Source: Phycisphaerae bacterium (lineage in GTDB: Bacteria; Planctomycetota; Phycisphaerae; Phycisphaerales; UBA1924). Taken from it: a DNA stretch of 42,553 nucleotides. Position numbers and translations under genes: made by a program. The DNA is taken from positions 1-42,553 of the forward strand of contig VGXM01000025.1 in assembly GCA_016873295.1 (NCBI GenBank), read 5' to 3'. The notes under the pieces were generated by a model. That model was given only the letters and a program-made list of their open reading frames with translations. It made no database searches and had not been told where the DNA came from. This document shows, piece after piece, positions 23,533 through 32,316 of this stretch (positions are counted from its first letter, which is position 1; each line of letters begins with the position of its first letter).

Positions 23533-24257
23533 CGAGCGTCGATGCCGCCAAGAAGCTGCACGCGGCGATCCGGCGGCTTCGCGCGGGGGACGGGAGTCGC
23601 GCGGCCGCGGGAACGCCGCCGTGCCCGTTCGCGGGCGCGGACCCGCTCGTCCATCTCTTCGTCGAGAGCTTCCTGCTGTGGGAGGCGACGACGCCCCTGG
23701 CCCGCGAGGCGTTGTCGCGGCTGTGCGCGACCGTCGTCGACTACAACGAACTGCGCGTGTGCTTCACGGACGAACTCGTCGCGGCGCTGGGGGGCAAGTA
23801 CCCGCGGGGCGACGAGCGGTGCGCCCGCCTGCGGTGTGCGCTCAACGACCTGTTCCGGCGCGAGCACGCCGTGACGCTCGCGCCGCTGCTGGCGCCGAGC
23901 GTCAAGGACGCGAGGGGCTACCTCGGGTCGCTGGACGGAACGCCGGCGTACGTCGCGGCCCGGGTCGCGCTGCTCGGCCTGGGGCAGCACGCGGTGCCCG
24001 TCGACTCCCGCCTGGTCACGCTGCTTTCCGGCAGCGGGTGCTGCGAGCCCACCGATCCGTGCGAGCCAGTCGCGGCGTGGCTGGAGAAGCAGTTCAAGCC
24101 CGGCGAGGCCCCCGAAGCCCACGCGCTGCTCCAGGCCTGGTCGGACCGGGAGGGCGACGGCACGCCCCGCAAGCGCCGAGAGAACCCCGACGGTGAGACC
24201 AAGTCGAAGCCGGCCAGGAGCGCCAAGCCGCGGGGGAAGGCGCGGGCCAAGGACTGA
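23529..24257 (+). CDS. HhH-GPD-like protein with altered catalytic motif
   Basis: 242 residues resembling the endonuclease III/DNA glycosylase fold: DPLVHLFVESFLLWEATTPLA (38-58) in place of the first helices, a hairpin at about 133-148 (LGSLDGTPAYVAARVA) and PVDSR with D159 at the place of the catalytic aspartate. The lysine of bifunctional enzymes (GVGxKTA) is replaced here by GTPAYVA, and no iron-sulfur cysteine cluster follows. The last ~30 residues are very basic (KSKPARSAKPRGKARAKD). It may be a monofunctional glycosylase, or a nucleic-acid-binding protein that lost catalysis. Coupled to rbfA by a GTGA overlap, so a role in ribosome or RNA metabolism is conceivable. Confidence 0.6.
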   Translation: MTSVDAAKKLHAAIRRLRAGDGSRAAAGTPPCPFAGADPLVHLFVESFLLWEATTPLAREALSRLCATVVDYNELRVCFTDELVAALGGKYPRGDERCARLRCALNDLFRREHAVTLAPLLAPSVKDARGYLGSLDGTPAYVAARVALLGLGQHAVPVDSRLVTLLSGSGCCEPTDPCEPVAAWLEKQFKPGEAPEAHALLQAWSDREGDGTPRKRRENPDGETKSKPARSAKPRGKARAKD

Positions 24258-24278
24258 CCTCGACGTTGGACGGAGCGC

Positions 24279-27200
24279 ATGCAAGCGAGAGCTCGATCCA
24301 TGCTGGGACGCACGGCGGCGCACGCGGCCCTGGTGCTGCTCCTGGCCGCGTCGGGACCGCCCGCCGGCTGCCAGTCCGTCCGGTCGCCCCTCCCGCATTC
24401 GCAGGGCGAAGGAGGCGTCACGCCCCTCGGGTCGCCCGCCGCCGCCGAGCTCCGGGCGATCGCCGAAGCGCAGAGGGCGCAGCCGGACGCCTCGGTGATG
24501 GGCGCGCCGCTGCCGCCGGCCTTGCGCCCCGAGGCGGGCGCCGAGCGCGATCGCTCGCTCGATGAGGTGCTGGCCTCGTTCGGGGAGGCGAGTCCGTCGC
24601 CCGCGCCGGCCCAGGACCCCACCTGGGACGCCGTGCGGATGTACGTGACCGCTCGCGAGCGATTGGCGTCGGGCGACGCCGCCGCAGCCGTGTCGCTGCT
24701 GCAAACCGCGCTGAGGGCCGACCCTGACGCGCCGACGGTGTGGCGTGAGCTGGGGGAGGCCCAGCTTCGGCAGGGGGGCACGGCGGCGGCGATGGTGGCG
24801 TTCCAGGAGGCGGTGCGGCGTGGGCTTCGCGAGCCGCGCGTCTTCTGGATGCTGGCCCGCGACGCCCACGGCGCCGGGCGCCACGACGACGCAGTGCGCC
24901 TGTTGGCGCAGGCACGGTCGATGGGTTCCGATGCCGATCCGGCGCTGCCGAACCTGATCGACGCGCTCCTCGGCGAGGCGCTGCTGGCGTCGGGGCGGAC
25001 GGGCGCCGGGATCGAGGCCCTCCGGAGCGGGCTCGCGGCGCCGACGCAGTCGGCGGGCGCGACGAAGATGCGCCTCGAATCGGGCGAACTCCTGCGCCGC
25101 CGGGGCGAGTTGTGGATCACGGCGGGCGACGCCCTGGCGCGGCTGGGGCGGCACGCGGAGGCGATCGAGGCGTACGAGGCCGCGACCGAGGCCGGGGTGT
25201 TCGACGCGTGGGCCCCGGCGTCGCGGACGCTCGAACTGCTGTTCCACACGGGGCGGTCGGGCGACGCGGCCCTCCTGCTGCTTCGGGCCTGCTTCGATTC
25301 GGGCGGCATCGTCGACGACCGGCTGTTCCCGTCGCTGCGGCGGCTGTCGGCGAGCCCCGCGGTCCGGCGGGCGACCGAGGACGTGCTCACGCGCATCGAG
25401 GCGTCGCTGCCCGAGAAGACGCCGACGCTGGTCAGCCGGCTGGCGCGGGCCCGCGCCGCGGTCGCGGCCCCGGCCGAGTCCATGGACCGCCTTCGGTCTC
25501 ACCTGGCCGCGATGCCCAGCGATGACGAGGCCCTACGGGCGGCGCTGGCGCTGGGCGCCGCGGGCGGGGTGCGAGCGGCGGCGCTGTGCGACGTCGCGAT
25601 CGAGGTCGTGCGGCTCGATGCGTCGATCGCGGAGTCCGCGGGCGCGGCCCTGGCGGACGCCGGGCCGGCTCCGACGGTCCTGCTCGCGTCACTTCGCGAC
25701 CGCCGAGGCGTCGCGGCGTCGCTCGTCGAGGCCGGCGTGCTCCTTCACCTGGGCGCCCCCGACCCGGCGTGGAAGAGCCTGTCGGGGGCGTCGGGCTGGG
25801 AGGGGGAGGCACGGGCCGCGGGCGAGGCCCTGGCCGCCCGGGCCGCGTTCGAGTCGGGGCGGTTCGAGGCGGCCCTGGGCCTGGCATCCGCGCTGCGCGA
25901 CCGAGCCGCGGATGGCGGAGCGTCGATGGCGCTGCGCCTCGCGGCGGCCCGCGCGTTGCACGCGGTCCGGCGCTCGGGCGAGGCCGCCGACCTGCTCCTC
26001 GGGCTCACGCCCGCGTCCGCGCCCCCCGGCGCGGGCGATCGGCGCCGGCACGTCGACGCGCTGCTGCCGCGGGCGGAGTACCTCGCCTCGGCGGGGCGAC
26101 CCGAGGAGGCCGCCGACCTCCTGGGAGAGACGGGCGGGCTCGATCGGCACGACGAGCGGCCGTATCGCGCGCTCCTGGCCCTGCACGGCCCCGCGGGTCC
26201 GCTCACGGACCAGGCCCGCTTCACCGAGACGGCACGGACCCTGCGCCAGCACAACCCCAACGCACGCCTCTTCCGATGGCTGGCGACCCAGGAGCTGGCG
26301 CAGCGCCAGCTCTGGGGCAGGGCGGAGCCGATCCTCCGGGCGCTGTCGGAGGAAGATCCGACCGACAGCGCGGCGCTGGGCCTGCTGGTCTCGGCGTGGG
26401 AGCAGCGGCTGGCGCGGGGCGAGGGCGGCGAGCCGTCGCTCCCGATCGACCCGCTGGAGTGGCTGGATCGGCGCTCGGAGCATCGCGGCTCGGCGCCGTC
26501 GGAGGTCGCCGCCCGGGCCCGAGTGCTGGCGGCGCTGGATCGCGCCGACGCGGCGCTGGCGGAACTGGGGCGGGCCGACATGCCTCTGCCCGCATGGGGG
26601 ATCCTGCGCGAGCGGATCCTCCGCGAGCACCTGGGACAGCGGTCGCGGGCCGACGAGCTGGCCCGCGAGCGCCTGGAGCCGCTCCCAAGGCCCGTCGCGT
26701 GGACGATCGAGCTGGCGGAGCTGCAGGCCGCGGGCGGGCGGATCGACGAGGCCGCCCGGACACTCGACGCGGGGCTGCCGCCGACGGAGGTGCCCCTCTC
26801 GGCGCCGGAGGGCGTTCGCCTGGCGGCCCTGATCGGTCGGACGGCGCACTCGGCGATGGAGTCGGCCCGCACGGACCCCGGCGCGGTGCCGGCGGCGCTG
26901 GCGCTGATGCGTGTCGCCGGCTCGCGCGACGTCGCGTTGCCCATCGGGCTGCACCAGGCGCGGCTGACGCTCCTGCTCGCGGCGCCGCTCATCGACACCG
27001 GTGAACTGGCCTCCGCGGCACTGGCGGCGGCGCGGCAGCACCCCCAGCCGGACGCCCGCTGGGAGCTCTCCGTCGCCGCCCAACTCGGGTCCGGGCCGCA
27101 CCGGGCCCGTACGCCGGCGTACTTGCGGCACCTGGTCGAGCGCTCCCCCGGGGCGCCGCCCGAGGTCGTCTTCGAGTATTTCCGGGCCGTCGGATTGCTG

Positions 27201-27959
27201 GGCACGATCGACGACGCCTCGCACCTGCTGGCCCACCTGACCGACGCGTCCCGCATGCGCAACATCCTCGCGCGCTTCAGCGACACCGACGCGCCGACGC
27301 CCGAGAGCCCCGGTTCGCCCGAGGCGCGCCTGAAGGCCGACCTGGCGTACCGCCTTGGCAACCTGGCGTATCTCTCGGGCGACCACGAGCGCGCGGCCCG
27401 GATCTACGAGATCGGGCTGGGCACCGACCCGTCGCACCCCTGGCTCTGCAACGACCTGGCCTACCACTGGGTGGAGCTGGACCAGAACCTCGACCGCGCG
27501 GGCGAACTGCTCGAGCGGGCCATCGCCCAGATGCCCGAGCGGGCCAGCATCACGGACTCGCTGGGGTGGCTGCGGTACAAACAGGGGCGCCTGGGCGACT
27601 CGACGGACGCCGCGGGGCGCGCGGTCCCCGGGGCGGTGAGCCTGCTGGCCCGGGCCGCCTCGCTGGACGAGGGCGGCGACAACAGCACGATCCTCGACCA
27701 CCTGGGCGACGCCCTGTGGCGCGCGGGCCAGAAGCCCGGCGCCATCGACCGCTGGACCGCCGCCGACTCGCTCCTGCGGCGGCAGCTCCAGATCATCCGC
27801 GGCAGCACCAACGTCCCCGCGCCGGAACTGCAGCGGCTCCAGTCGCTCCAGCAGTCGGTGGCGGACAAGGTTCGGGCCGCCCGTGACGGCCGCGAGCCCG
27901 CCGTCGCCCCGCTCTCGGCGACCGTCGGTGAGCCCGGGAGCGCCCCGTCACCGCGTTGA
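24279..27959 (+). CDS. Large TPR-repeat lipoprotein
   Basis: 1,226 residues. The N-terminus (LGRTAAHAALVLLLAASGPPAGC) looks like a lipoprotein signal with C31, though the proline before AGC is atypical. From ~110 onward the protein is a chain of helical pairs; clear tetratricopeptide motifs include DAPTVWRELGEAQLRQGGTA (~150), and near the C-terminus LGNLAYLSGDHERAARIYEIGL, WLCNDLAYHWVELDQNL and ILDHLGDALWRAGQKPGAI. TPR scaffolds of this sort organise envelope or secretion complexes; the partner is unknown. An in-frame ATG at 24300 is an alternative start. It sits between the HhH gene and yebC on one strand, 21 and 18 bases apart. Confidence 0.82.
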   Translation: MQARARSMLGRTAAHAALVLLLAASGPPAGCQSVRSPLPHSQGEGGVTPLGSPAAAELRAIAEAQRAQPDASVMGAPLPPALRPEAGAERDRSLDEVLASFGEASPSPAPAQDPTWDAVRMYVTARERLASGDAAAAVSLLQTALRADPDAPTVWRELGEAQLRQGGTAAAMVAFQEAVRRGLREPRVFWMLARDAHGAGRHDDAVRLLAQARSMGSDADPALPNLIDALLGEALLASGRTGAGIEALRSGLAAPTQSAGATKMRLESGELLRRRGELWITAGDALARLGRHAEAIEAYEAATEAGVFDAWAPASRTLELLFHTGRSGDAALLLLRACFDSGGIVDDRLFPSLRRLSASPAVRRATEDVLTRIEASLPEKTPTLVSRLARARAAVAAPAESMDRLRSHLAAMPSDDEALRAALALGAAGGVRAAALCDVAIEVVRLDASIAESAGAALADAGPAPTVLLASLRDRRGVAASLVEAGVLLHLGAPDPAWKSLSGASGWEGEARAAGEALAARAAFESGRFEAALGLASALRDRAADGGASMALRLAAARALHAVRRSGEAADLLLGLTPASAPPGAGDRRRHVDALLPRAEYLASAGRPEEAADLLGETGGLDRHDERPYRALLALHGPAGPLTDQARFTETARTLRQHNPNARLFRWLATQELAQRQLWGRAEPILRALSEEDPTDSAALGLLVSAWEQRLARGEGGEPSLPIDPLEWLDRRSEHRGSAPSEVAARARVLAALDRADAALAELGRADMPLPAWGILRERILREHLGQRSRADELARERLEPLPRPVAWTIELAELQAAGGRIDEAARTLDAGLPPTEVPLSAPEGVRLAALIGRTAHSAMESARTDPGAVPAALALMRVAGSRDVALPIGLHQARLTLLLAAPLIDTGELASAALAAARQHPQPDARWELSVAAQLGSGPHRARTPAYLRHLVERSPGAPPEVVFEYFRAVGLLGTIDDASHLLAHLTDASRMRNILARFSDTDAPTPESPGSPEARLKADLAYRLGNLAYLSGDHERAARIYEIGLGTDPSHPWLCNDLAYHWVELDQNLDRAGELLERAIAQMPERASITDSLGWLRYKQGRLGDSTDAAGRAVPGAVSLLARAASLDEGGDNSTILDHLGDALWRAGQKPGAIDRWTAADSLLRRQLQIIRGSTNVPAPELQRLQSLQQSVADKVRAARDGREPAVAPLSATVGEPGSAPSPR

Positions 27960-27977
27960 TCGAGCCCGGAGGTCGCG

Positions 27978-28781
27978 TTGGCCAAGCACAACAAGTGGAG
28001 CAAGGTCAAGCACCGCAAGGCCGTCGTCGACAAGAAGCGCGGGCGGATCTGGACCAAGTGCGTGCGCGCGATCATGGTGGCGGCCCGGGCGGGCGGGGGC
28101 GACCCCTCGTCCAACGCCTCGCTCCGCATCGCCGTCGACGAGGCCCGCTACGCCAACGTCCCCAAGGACACCATCGAGCGCGCCATCAGGAAGGCCACCG
28201 GCGAGCTGGGCGCCGAGAGCTACGAGCCCGTCCGCTACGAGTGCTACGGGCCGGGCGGCGTCGCCATCATCGCCGACGCCCTCACCGACAACCGCACTCG
28301 CACGATCACCGACGTGCGGCTGGCCTTCTCGAAGTTCGGCGGCAACGTGGGGGCCACGGGGTGCGTCGCCTTCACGTTCGAGCCCCGCGGCGAGGTCCTC
28401 GTGACCGCGGGCCCGCCCGTGCCCCGGGGCCGCGAGACCGTCCCCGGCCCCGTCGACCCCGACGCCATCCTCGAACTGGCGCTGGAGGCCGGCGCCGGCA
28501 ACCTCGAGGCCCCGGACCCCGACGACCCCGATGACACGTCGTGGCTCGTCTCCACCGACGTGGCCTCGTTCACGCGGGTCAAGGACGCCATCGAGGACGC
28601 CGGGTACACGGTCGGGCAGGCCCGGCTCGTGATGGCCCCGACCGGCCGTCAGACGGTCCGCGGCGAGGATGCGCGGAACCTCCTCCTCCTCATCGACGCC
28701 CTCGAAGACCTCGACGACATCCAGAAGGTCTATACCAACGCCGACATCCCCGACGAGGAACTGGCCCGCCTGCAAGGCTGA
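27978..28781 (+). CDS. yebC: YebC/PmpR-family protein
   Basis: 267 residues. The N-terminus MAKHNKWSKVKHRKAVVDKKRGRIWTK matches the family's M(A)GHSKW..IKH.K...D.KRGK.F.K, followed by GGGDPSSNASLRIAVDEARYANVPKDTIERAI, YECYGPGGVAIIADALTDNRTRT and FSKFGGNVGATGCVAFTF. YebC proteins are described as transcription regulators and, more recently, as helpers of translation through difficult proline stretches. The start is TTG 27978 with GGAGGT four bases upstream. An extra acidic, proline-rich loop (~135-185, PGPVDP/PDPDDPDD) makes it slightly longer than usual (~250). It ends the long nusA-side plus-strand run. Confidence 0.93.
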   Translation: MAKHNKWSKVKHRKAVVDKKRGRIWTKCVRAIMVAARAGGGDPSSNASLRIAVDEARYANVPKDTIERAIRKATGELGAESYEPVRYECYGPGGVAIIADALTDNRTRTITDVRLAFSKFGGNVGATGCVAFTFEPRGEVLVTAGPPVPRGRETVPGPVDPDAILELALEAGAGNLEAPDPDDPDDTSWLVSTDVASFTRVKDAIEDAGYTVGQARLVMAPTGRQTVRGEDARNLLLLIDALEDLDDIQKVYTNADIPDEELARLQG

Positions 28782-28783
28782 CC

Positions 28784-29548
28784 TCAGGGCCCCCACGCGG
28801 CGATCATGCGGGCGGCGGCCTTGTCGGCATCGTCGAGCCCGCGCAGGTCGGCCACGACGGCGCCGGCGAAGCCGCGGGCGTGCAGGGCCGCGGCGTAGCC
28901 CAGCACGTCCAGGCGGCCGCCCGGCGACCCGGGCGCGACCCGCCCCACCGCCGACACGTCGCTCAGGCGGGCGGCCAGAACCGGGGCGTGCAGGCGGGCG
29001 ACCTCCGCCGCCGGGTCGGCCCCGCGCATGAGCATCGCCGCCGGGTCGAACCCGGCGCCGATCCCGGGCCCGGCGGGCTGGTCCCGAGGGGGCCAGGCGA
29101 GGTCGGCGATGGCGACACCGTGCCGATCCGCCGCCGCGGCGAGCGCCTCGATCACCCGCGGGTCGATCGAGTCCGGGAGGGCGGTGCAGACGACGCCGGC
29201 GCCGGCGTCACCGGCGAGGCGTTCCAGGTCGGAGGCCAGCTCGCACGCCGCCGACGCCGCGGAGAGCGCGCGGTCCGTGTGCCGCGCGTTCGTGAAGTGC
29301 TCCAAGGGGATGAACAAGTCGAGCCCGCTGAAGGAGAGCCCGAGTCGCTTGAGCAGTGCGGCCAGGTCGCGCCGCCCGGAGCGGTCGAGCTCGCGCGGGC
29401 GGATCCCCGCCATGGTGGCGTCGAGTTGCGCGCCCCGCGCCCCCCACGCGGCCACCCGTTCGATGCGCGTCCGCGGCGACTCGCCCGGGGCGACGCTCCG
29501 CTCCGGCCAGCCCGCGATGGAGATGCTCAGCCTCGCCCTGGGCCACAT
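28784..29548 (-). CDS. Sugar phosphate isomerase/epimerase-like TIM barrel protein
   Basis: 254 residues with the beta-alpha repeat character of xylose-isomerase-like TIM barrels: RLSISIAGWP start, VAAWGARGAQLDATM, LKRLGLSFSGLDLFIPLEHF, GAGVVCTALPD, HGVAIADLA, LAARLSDVS and GFAGAVVADL. These are the strand ends that normally carry metal ligands; here SGLDLFIP and AARLSDVS are plausible but a full set of acidic/His ligands is not evident, so activity is uncertain. It converges with yebC (stop codons 2 bases apart) and starts 37 bases from the divergent membrane-protein gene. Confidence 0.65.
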   Translation of the reverse strand: MWPRARLSISIAGWPERSVAPGESPRTRIERVAAWGARGAQLDATMAGIRPRELDRSGRRDLAALLKRLGLSFSGLDLFIPLEHFTNARHTDRALSAASAACELASDLERLAGDAGAGVVCTALPDSIDPRVIEALAAAADRHGVAIADLAWPPRDQPAGPGIGAGFDPAAMLMRGADPAAEVARLHAPVLAARLSDVSAVGRVAPGSPGGRLDVLGYAAALHARGFAGAVVADLRGLDDADKAAARMIAAWGP

Positions 29549-29585
29549 GCCCGATCCTAACCCGGGCGACCACTACACTGGCGGC

Positions 29586-30152
29586 ATGCCCACCCGCGCC
29601 GAGAAGCTGCTGGCCGCGACGCTGGGGACCTGGCTCGGCGCCCTGGCGATGACCGCCGTCGCCGCCGCCACCCTCTTCCCCGCCATGAAGCGACTGGACC
29701 CCTCGCTCCCTGGGTACGCCGCGTACCCCGGCGGGCACTGGTCCATCGCCGCGGGCGTTCCCATGCAGCGGATCTTCGCCATCGCCGACGGCGTGCAACT
29801 GATCTGCTGCGTGCTCGCGGCGGGGCTCGTGGGCGTGCCGCTTTTTCGGCGCGGCGTGCTGCACGCGAGGGGGGTTGAGCTGGTCCGCGGCGGGCTGGTC
29901 GCCCTCGCGTTCTTCGCCATGATCTACTCCCTGTTCGTCCTCACGCCCCCGATGGTCTCGGACCTGCACGGCTTCTGGGACGCCGCCCGCGGGGGCGACA
30001 CCGCCCGCGCCGACGCCCTCCGCGCTGCCTTCGACGCCCGGCACCCGACCGCCAACCGCGTGCTGTCCGTCATCGGCGTCGGCGTCGTGGGCGCCCTTGC
30101 CTTGACCGTCGCCACCCCCGGGCGTGCCGCGCCGACGGGCCCGAAGCCATGA
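29586..30152 (+). CDS. Four-helix membrane protein (DUF4149-like)
   Basis: 188 residues with four membrane segments (about 11-32, 66-87, 101-121, 158-176). The pattern (WLGALAMTAVAAATLFPAMKRLDPSL near the N-terminus, a central VLTPPMVSDLHGFWDA loop, DARHPTANRVLSVIG before the last helix) resembles DUF4149 and copper-resistance-type small membrane proteins; function unknown. ATG 29586 is chosen because the frame upstream is antisense to the isomerase gene. Its stop overlaps the nth start (ATGA), so the two are likely coupled. Confidence 0.75.
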   Translation: MPTRAEKLLAATLGTWLGALAMTAVAAATLFPAMKRLDPSLPGYAAYPGGHWSIAAGVPMQRIFAIADGVQLICCVLAAGLVGVPLFRRGVLHARGVELVRGGLVALAFFAMIYSLFVLTPPMVSDLHGFWDAARGGDTARADALRAAFDARHPTANRVLSVIGVGVVGALALTVATPGRAAPTGPKP

Positions 30153-30859
30153 CCCGCGACCTGCCGTTCGAGCTGCCCCGGGTGAGCGCCCGCGAGCGGG
30201 CCCGCGCCGGCAAACTCCTCGCGGCCCTGCGGGCTCACTACCCCGACGCCCGCTGCGAACTGGACCACTCCAGCCCCCACGAACTGCTCGTGGCGACGAT
30301 CCTCTCGGCGCAGGCGACGGACGCCGGCGTCAACAGGGCCACGCCCGCGCTCTTCGCCCGCTTCCCCACGCCGGCCCACTACGCCGCCGCGGCCCCCGCC
30401 GACATCGAGCCTTGCATCAGGTCCATCGGGCTCTTCCGGAACAAGGCCAGGGCGATCCAGGCGGCGATGAAGGACGTCGCCGAGCGCTTCGGCGGGGAGG
30501 TCCCGCGCACCATGGACGAGCTGCTCACGCTCCGCGGCGTGGCCCGCAAGACCGCCAACGTCGTGCTGGGCAACGCCTACGGCATCAACGTCGGGTTCGT
30601 GGTCGACACCCACGTGGAGCGCCTCGCGGTGCGCCTGGGGCTGGCGAAGCCGGGCACGACCACCGCCATGATCGAACGCCGGCTCATGGCCCTCTTCCCC
30701 CGCGACCGTTGGTGCCTCGCCGGGCACGCGCTCATCTTCCACGGCCGCCGTGCCTGCAAGGCCCGCGCCGCCGCGTGCGCCGACCACCCCATCTGCCGAC
30801 GGTTCGGCACGGCGTGCGAGCTGCGCGTCGCGGCGAGCCCGTCGCGGCCCCATCGCTGA
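30149..30859 (+). CDS. nth: Endonuclease III (DNA glycosylase/AP lyase)
   Basis: 236 residues. Nth removes oxidised pyrimidines and cuts the abasic site. LLVATILSAQATDAGVNRATPALF (47-70), the hairpin LRGVARKTANVVLGNAYG (128-145) with catalytic K134, and VVDTHVERLA (151-160) with D153 are all intact. The iron-sulfur cysteines are C203, C210, C216, C223, a C-x6-C-x5-C-x6-C spacing that differs from the classical C-x6-C-x2-C-x5-C. ATG 30149 overlaps the membrane-protein stop. Converges on the acetyltransferase gene. Confidence 0.95.
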   Translation: MTRDLPFELPRVSARERARAGKLLAALRAHYPDARCELDHSSPHELLVATILSAQATDAGVNRATPALFARFPTPAHYAAAAPADIEPCIRSIGLFRNKARAIQAAMKDVAERFGGEVPRTMDELLTLRGVARKTANVVLGNAYGINVGFVVDTHVERLAVRLGLAKPGTTTAMIERRLMALFPRDRWCLAGHALIFHGRRACKARAAACADHPICRRFGTACELRVAASPSRPHR

Positions 30860-30884
30860 CGCGCCCGATCCCGGTGCGTGCCAC

Positions 30885-31403
30885 TCACGGCGTGGGGCGA
30901 TCCATGCCGGCGACGCGGGTCAGCGCGTCGCCGTCGAGCCGGTGGATGGTCCAGCCCTCCAGGGCGACGGCCCCCATGGAGCGGTAGAAGTCGAGCGCGG
31001 GGGCGTTCCAGTCGAGCACGTTCCACTCGTAGCGCGGGCAGCCGCGGTCGACCGCGATACGAGCGACCCGGCAGAAGAGGGCCTTGCCCAGCCCCACGCC
31101 GCGGGCTTCGGGGCGCACGAACAGGTCCTCGAGGTACAGCCCGGCCCGGGCCCGCCAGGTCGAGAAGTTGTGGAAGAAGACGGCGAAGCCCTGGGGCACG
31201 CCGCCGATCTCCCCGATGAGGCACTCGGCCTGCGCTCGCCCGCTCGCGGGGAAGAGCGCGGCGCGGACGAGTTCGGGCGTCGCGTGACACTCGTCGGGGG
31301 CCCGTTCGTACGCCGCCAGCTCGTGGATGAGGCCGGCGATGAGCGTGCTGTCGTCGGGGCGGGCGGGGCGGATGGTGATGGAGCGTGACGCCGCGGGGGT
31401 CAC
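30885..31403 (-). CDS. GNAT acetyltransferase, diamine N-acetyltransferase (SSAT)-like
   Basis: 172 residues. [25 protein letters not shown] opens the fold; [22 protein letters not shown] (~96-117) is the acetyl-CoA pyrophosphate-binding loop, and [22 protein letters not shown] is the strand-helix typical of the spermidine/thialysine acetyltransferase branch. It probably acetylates a polyamine or small amine in the cytosol. GTG 31403 overlaps the stop of the ABC ATPase gene (GTGA), so it is made from the same mRNA, which hints that peptide/polyamine uptake and modification are linked; that is inference. Confidence 0.85.
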   Translation of the reverse strand: MTPAASRSITIRPARPDDSTLIAGLIHELAAYERAPDECHATPELVRAALFPASGRAQAECLIGEIGGVPQGFAVFFHNFSTWRARAGLYLEDLFVRPEARGVGLGKALFCRVARIAVDRGCPRYEWNVLDWNAPALDFYRSMGAVALEGWTIHRLDGDALTRVAGMDRPTP

Positions 31404-32272
31404 ATGGCGCCGCCTTCGAAAACGACGCGTCGGCGGTGGCGGCTGGGGTCGGGGACGGGGACCGCCGAGAGCAGGCTCTGGGTGTAGCGGTGCTCGGGCG
31501 CGACCAGGATGCGCTCGCGGTCGCCGGCCTCCACCACCTTGCCGCGGTACATCACCGCGATCCGCCGGCACACCTGCTGGATCACCGCCATGTCGTGGCT
31601 GATGAAGAGGTACGACAGACCGAACTCGCTCTGCAGGTCCATCAGGAGGTTGATGATCTGGGCCTGGATCGAGACGTCCAGGGCGCTGGTCGGCTCGTCG
31701 CAGACCACGAACCGCGGGCCCAGCGCCAGGGCCCGGGCGATCCCGATGCGCTGGCGCTGACCGCCGGAGAACTCGTGCGGGTAGCGGTCGGCGGCGGCCT
31801 TGGGCATGCCGCACCGCACCAGCAGCGTTTCGACCTTCTCGCGGAGCTCCGCCCGGTCCTTGACCAGCCCGTGCACCTGGAGCGGCTCGCCCAGAATGTT
31901 GACCACGCGCATGCGCGGGTTGAGACTGCTGGCGGGGTCCTGGAAGATGATCTGCATCTGGCGGCGGATGGCCTTCTCCCGGGCCCCGTACGCCGAGAGG
32001 ACGTCCTGCCCGTCGAAGACGACATGACCGCTGGTGGGCGGGATGAGGCGGAGGATGCTGCGGCCGACCGTGGTCTTGCCGCAGCCGGACTCGCCGACCA
32101 GCCCGAGGGTTTCGCCCCTGGCGATGTCGAAGGACACGCCGTCGACCGCGCGCACGTGTCCGACGATGCGCTGGAGGACGCCGGCGCGGATGGGAAAGTG
32201 GACGTGGAGGTCGCGCACGCGCAGGAGCGGCGGCGGCGCGGGGGTCGCGGAAGGCGGAGCGGCTTGGGTCAT
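31400..32272 (-). CDS. Oligopeptide/dipeptide ABC transporter ATP-binding protein (OppF/DppF-like)
   Basis: 290 residues. Walker [10 protein letters not shown] (~60-68), Q-loop [14 protein letters not shown], signature [16 protein letters not shown], Walker [13 protein letters not shown], and the H-loop ISHDMAV are complete. The C-terminal [30 protein letters not shown] is the oligopeptide-transporter (oligo_HPY) extension that marks the OppF/DppF branch. The partner OppD, permeases and binding protein are not in the window, so this ATPase must be paired with a complex encoded elsewhere. Ends with the GTGA overlap into the acetyltransferase. Confidence 0.92.
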   Translation of the reverse strand: MTQAAPPSATPAPPPLLRVRDLHVHFPIRAGVLQRIVGHVRAVDGVSFDIARGETLGLVGESGCGKTTVGRSILRLIPPTSGHVVFDGQDVLSAYGAREKAIRRQMQIIFQDPASSLNPRMRVVNILGEPLQVHGLVKDRAELREKVETLLVRCGMPKAAADRYPHEFSGGQRQRIGIARALALGPRFVVCDEPTSALDVSIQAQIINLLMDLQSEFGLSYLFISHDMAVIQQVCRRIAVMYRGKVVEAGDRERILVAPEHRYTQSLLSAVPVPDPSRHRRRVVFEGGAM

Positions 32273-32316
32273 GCCGACGGCATTCTACCGACGGGGGCCC
32301 CGCGGCGGCCGCGCGG

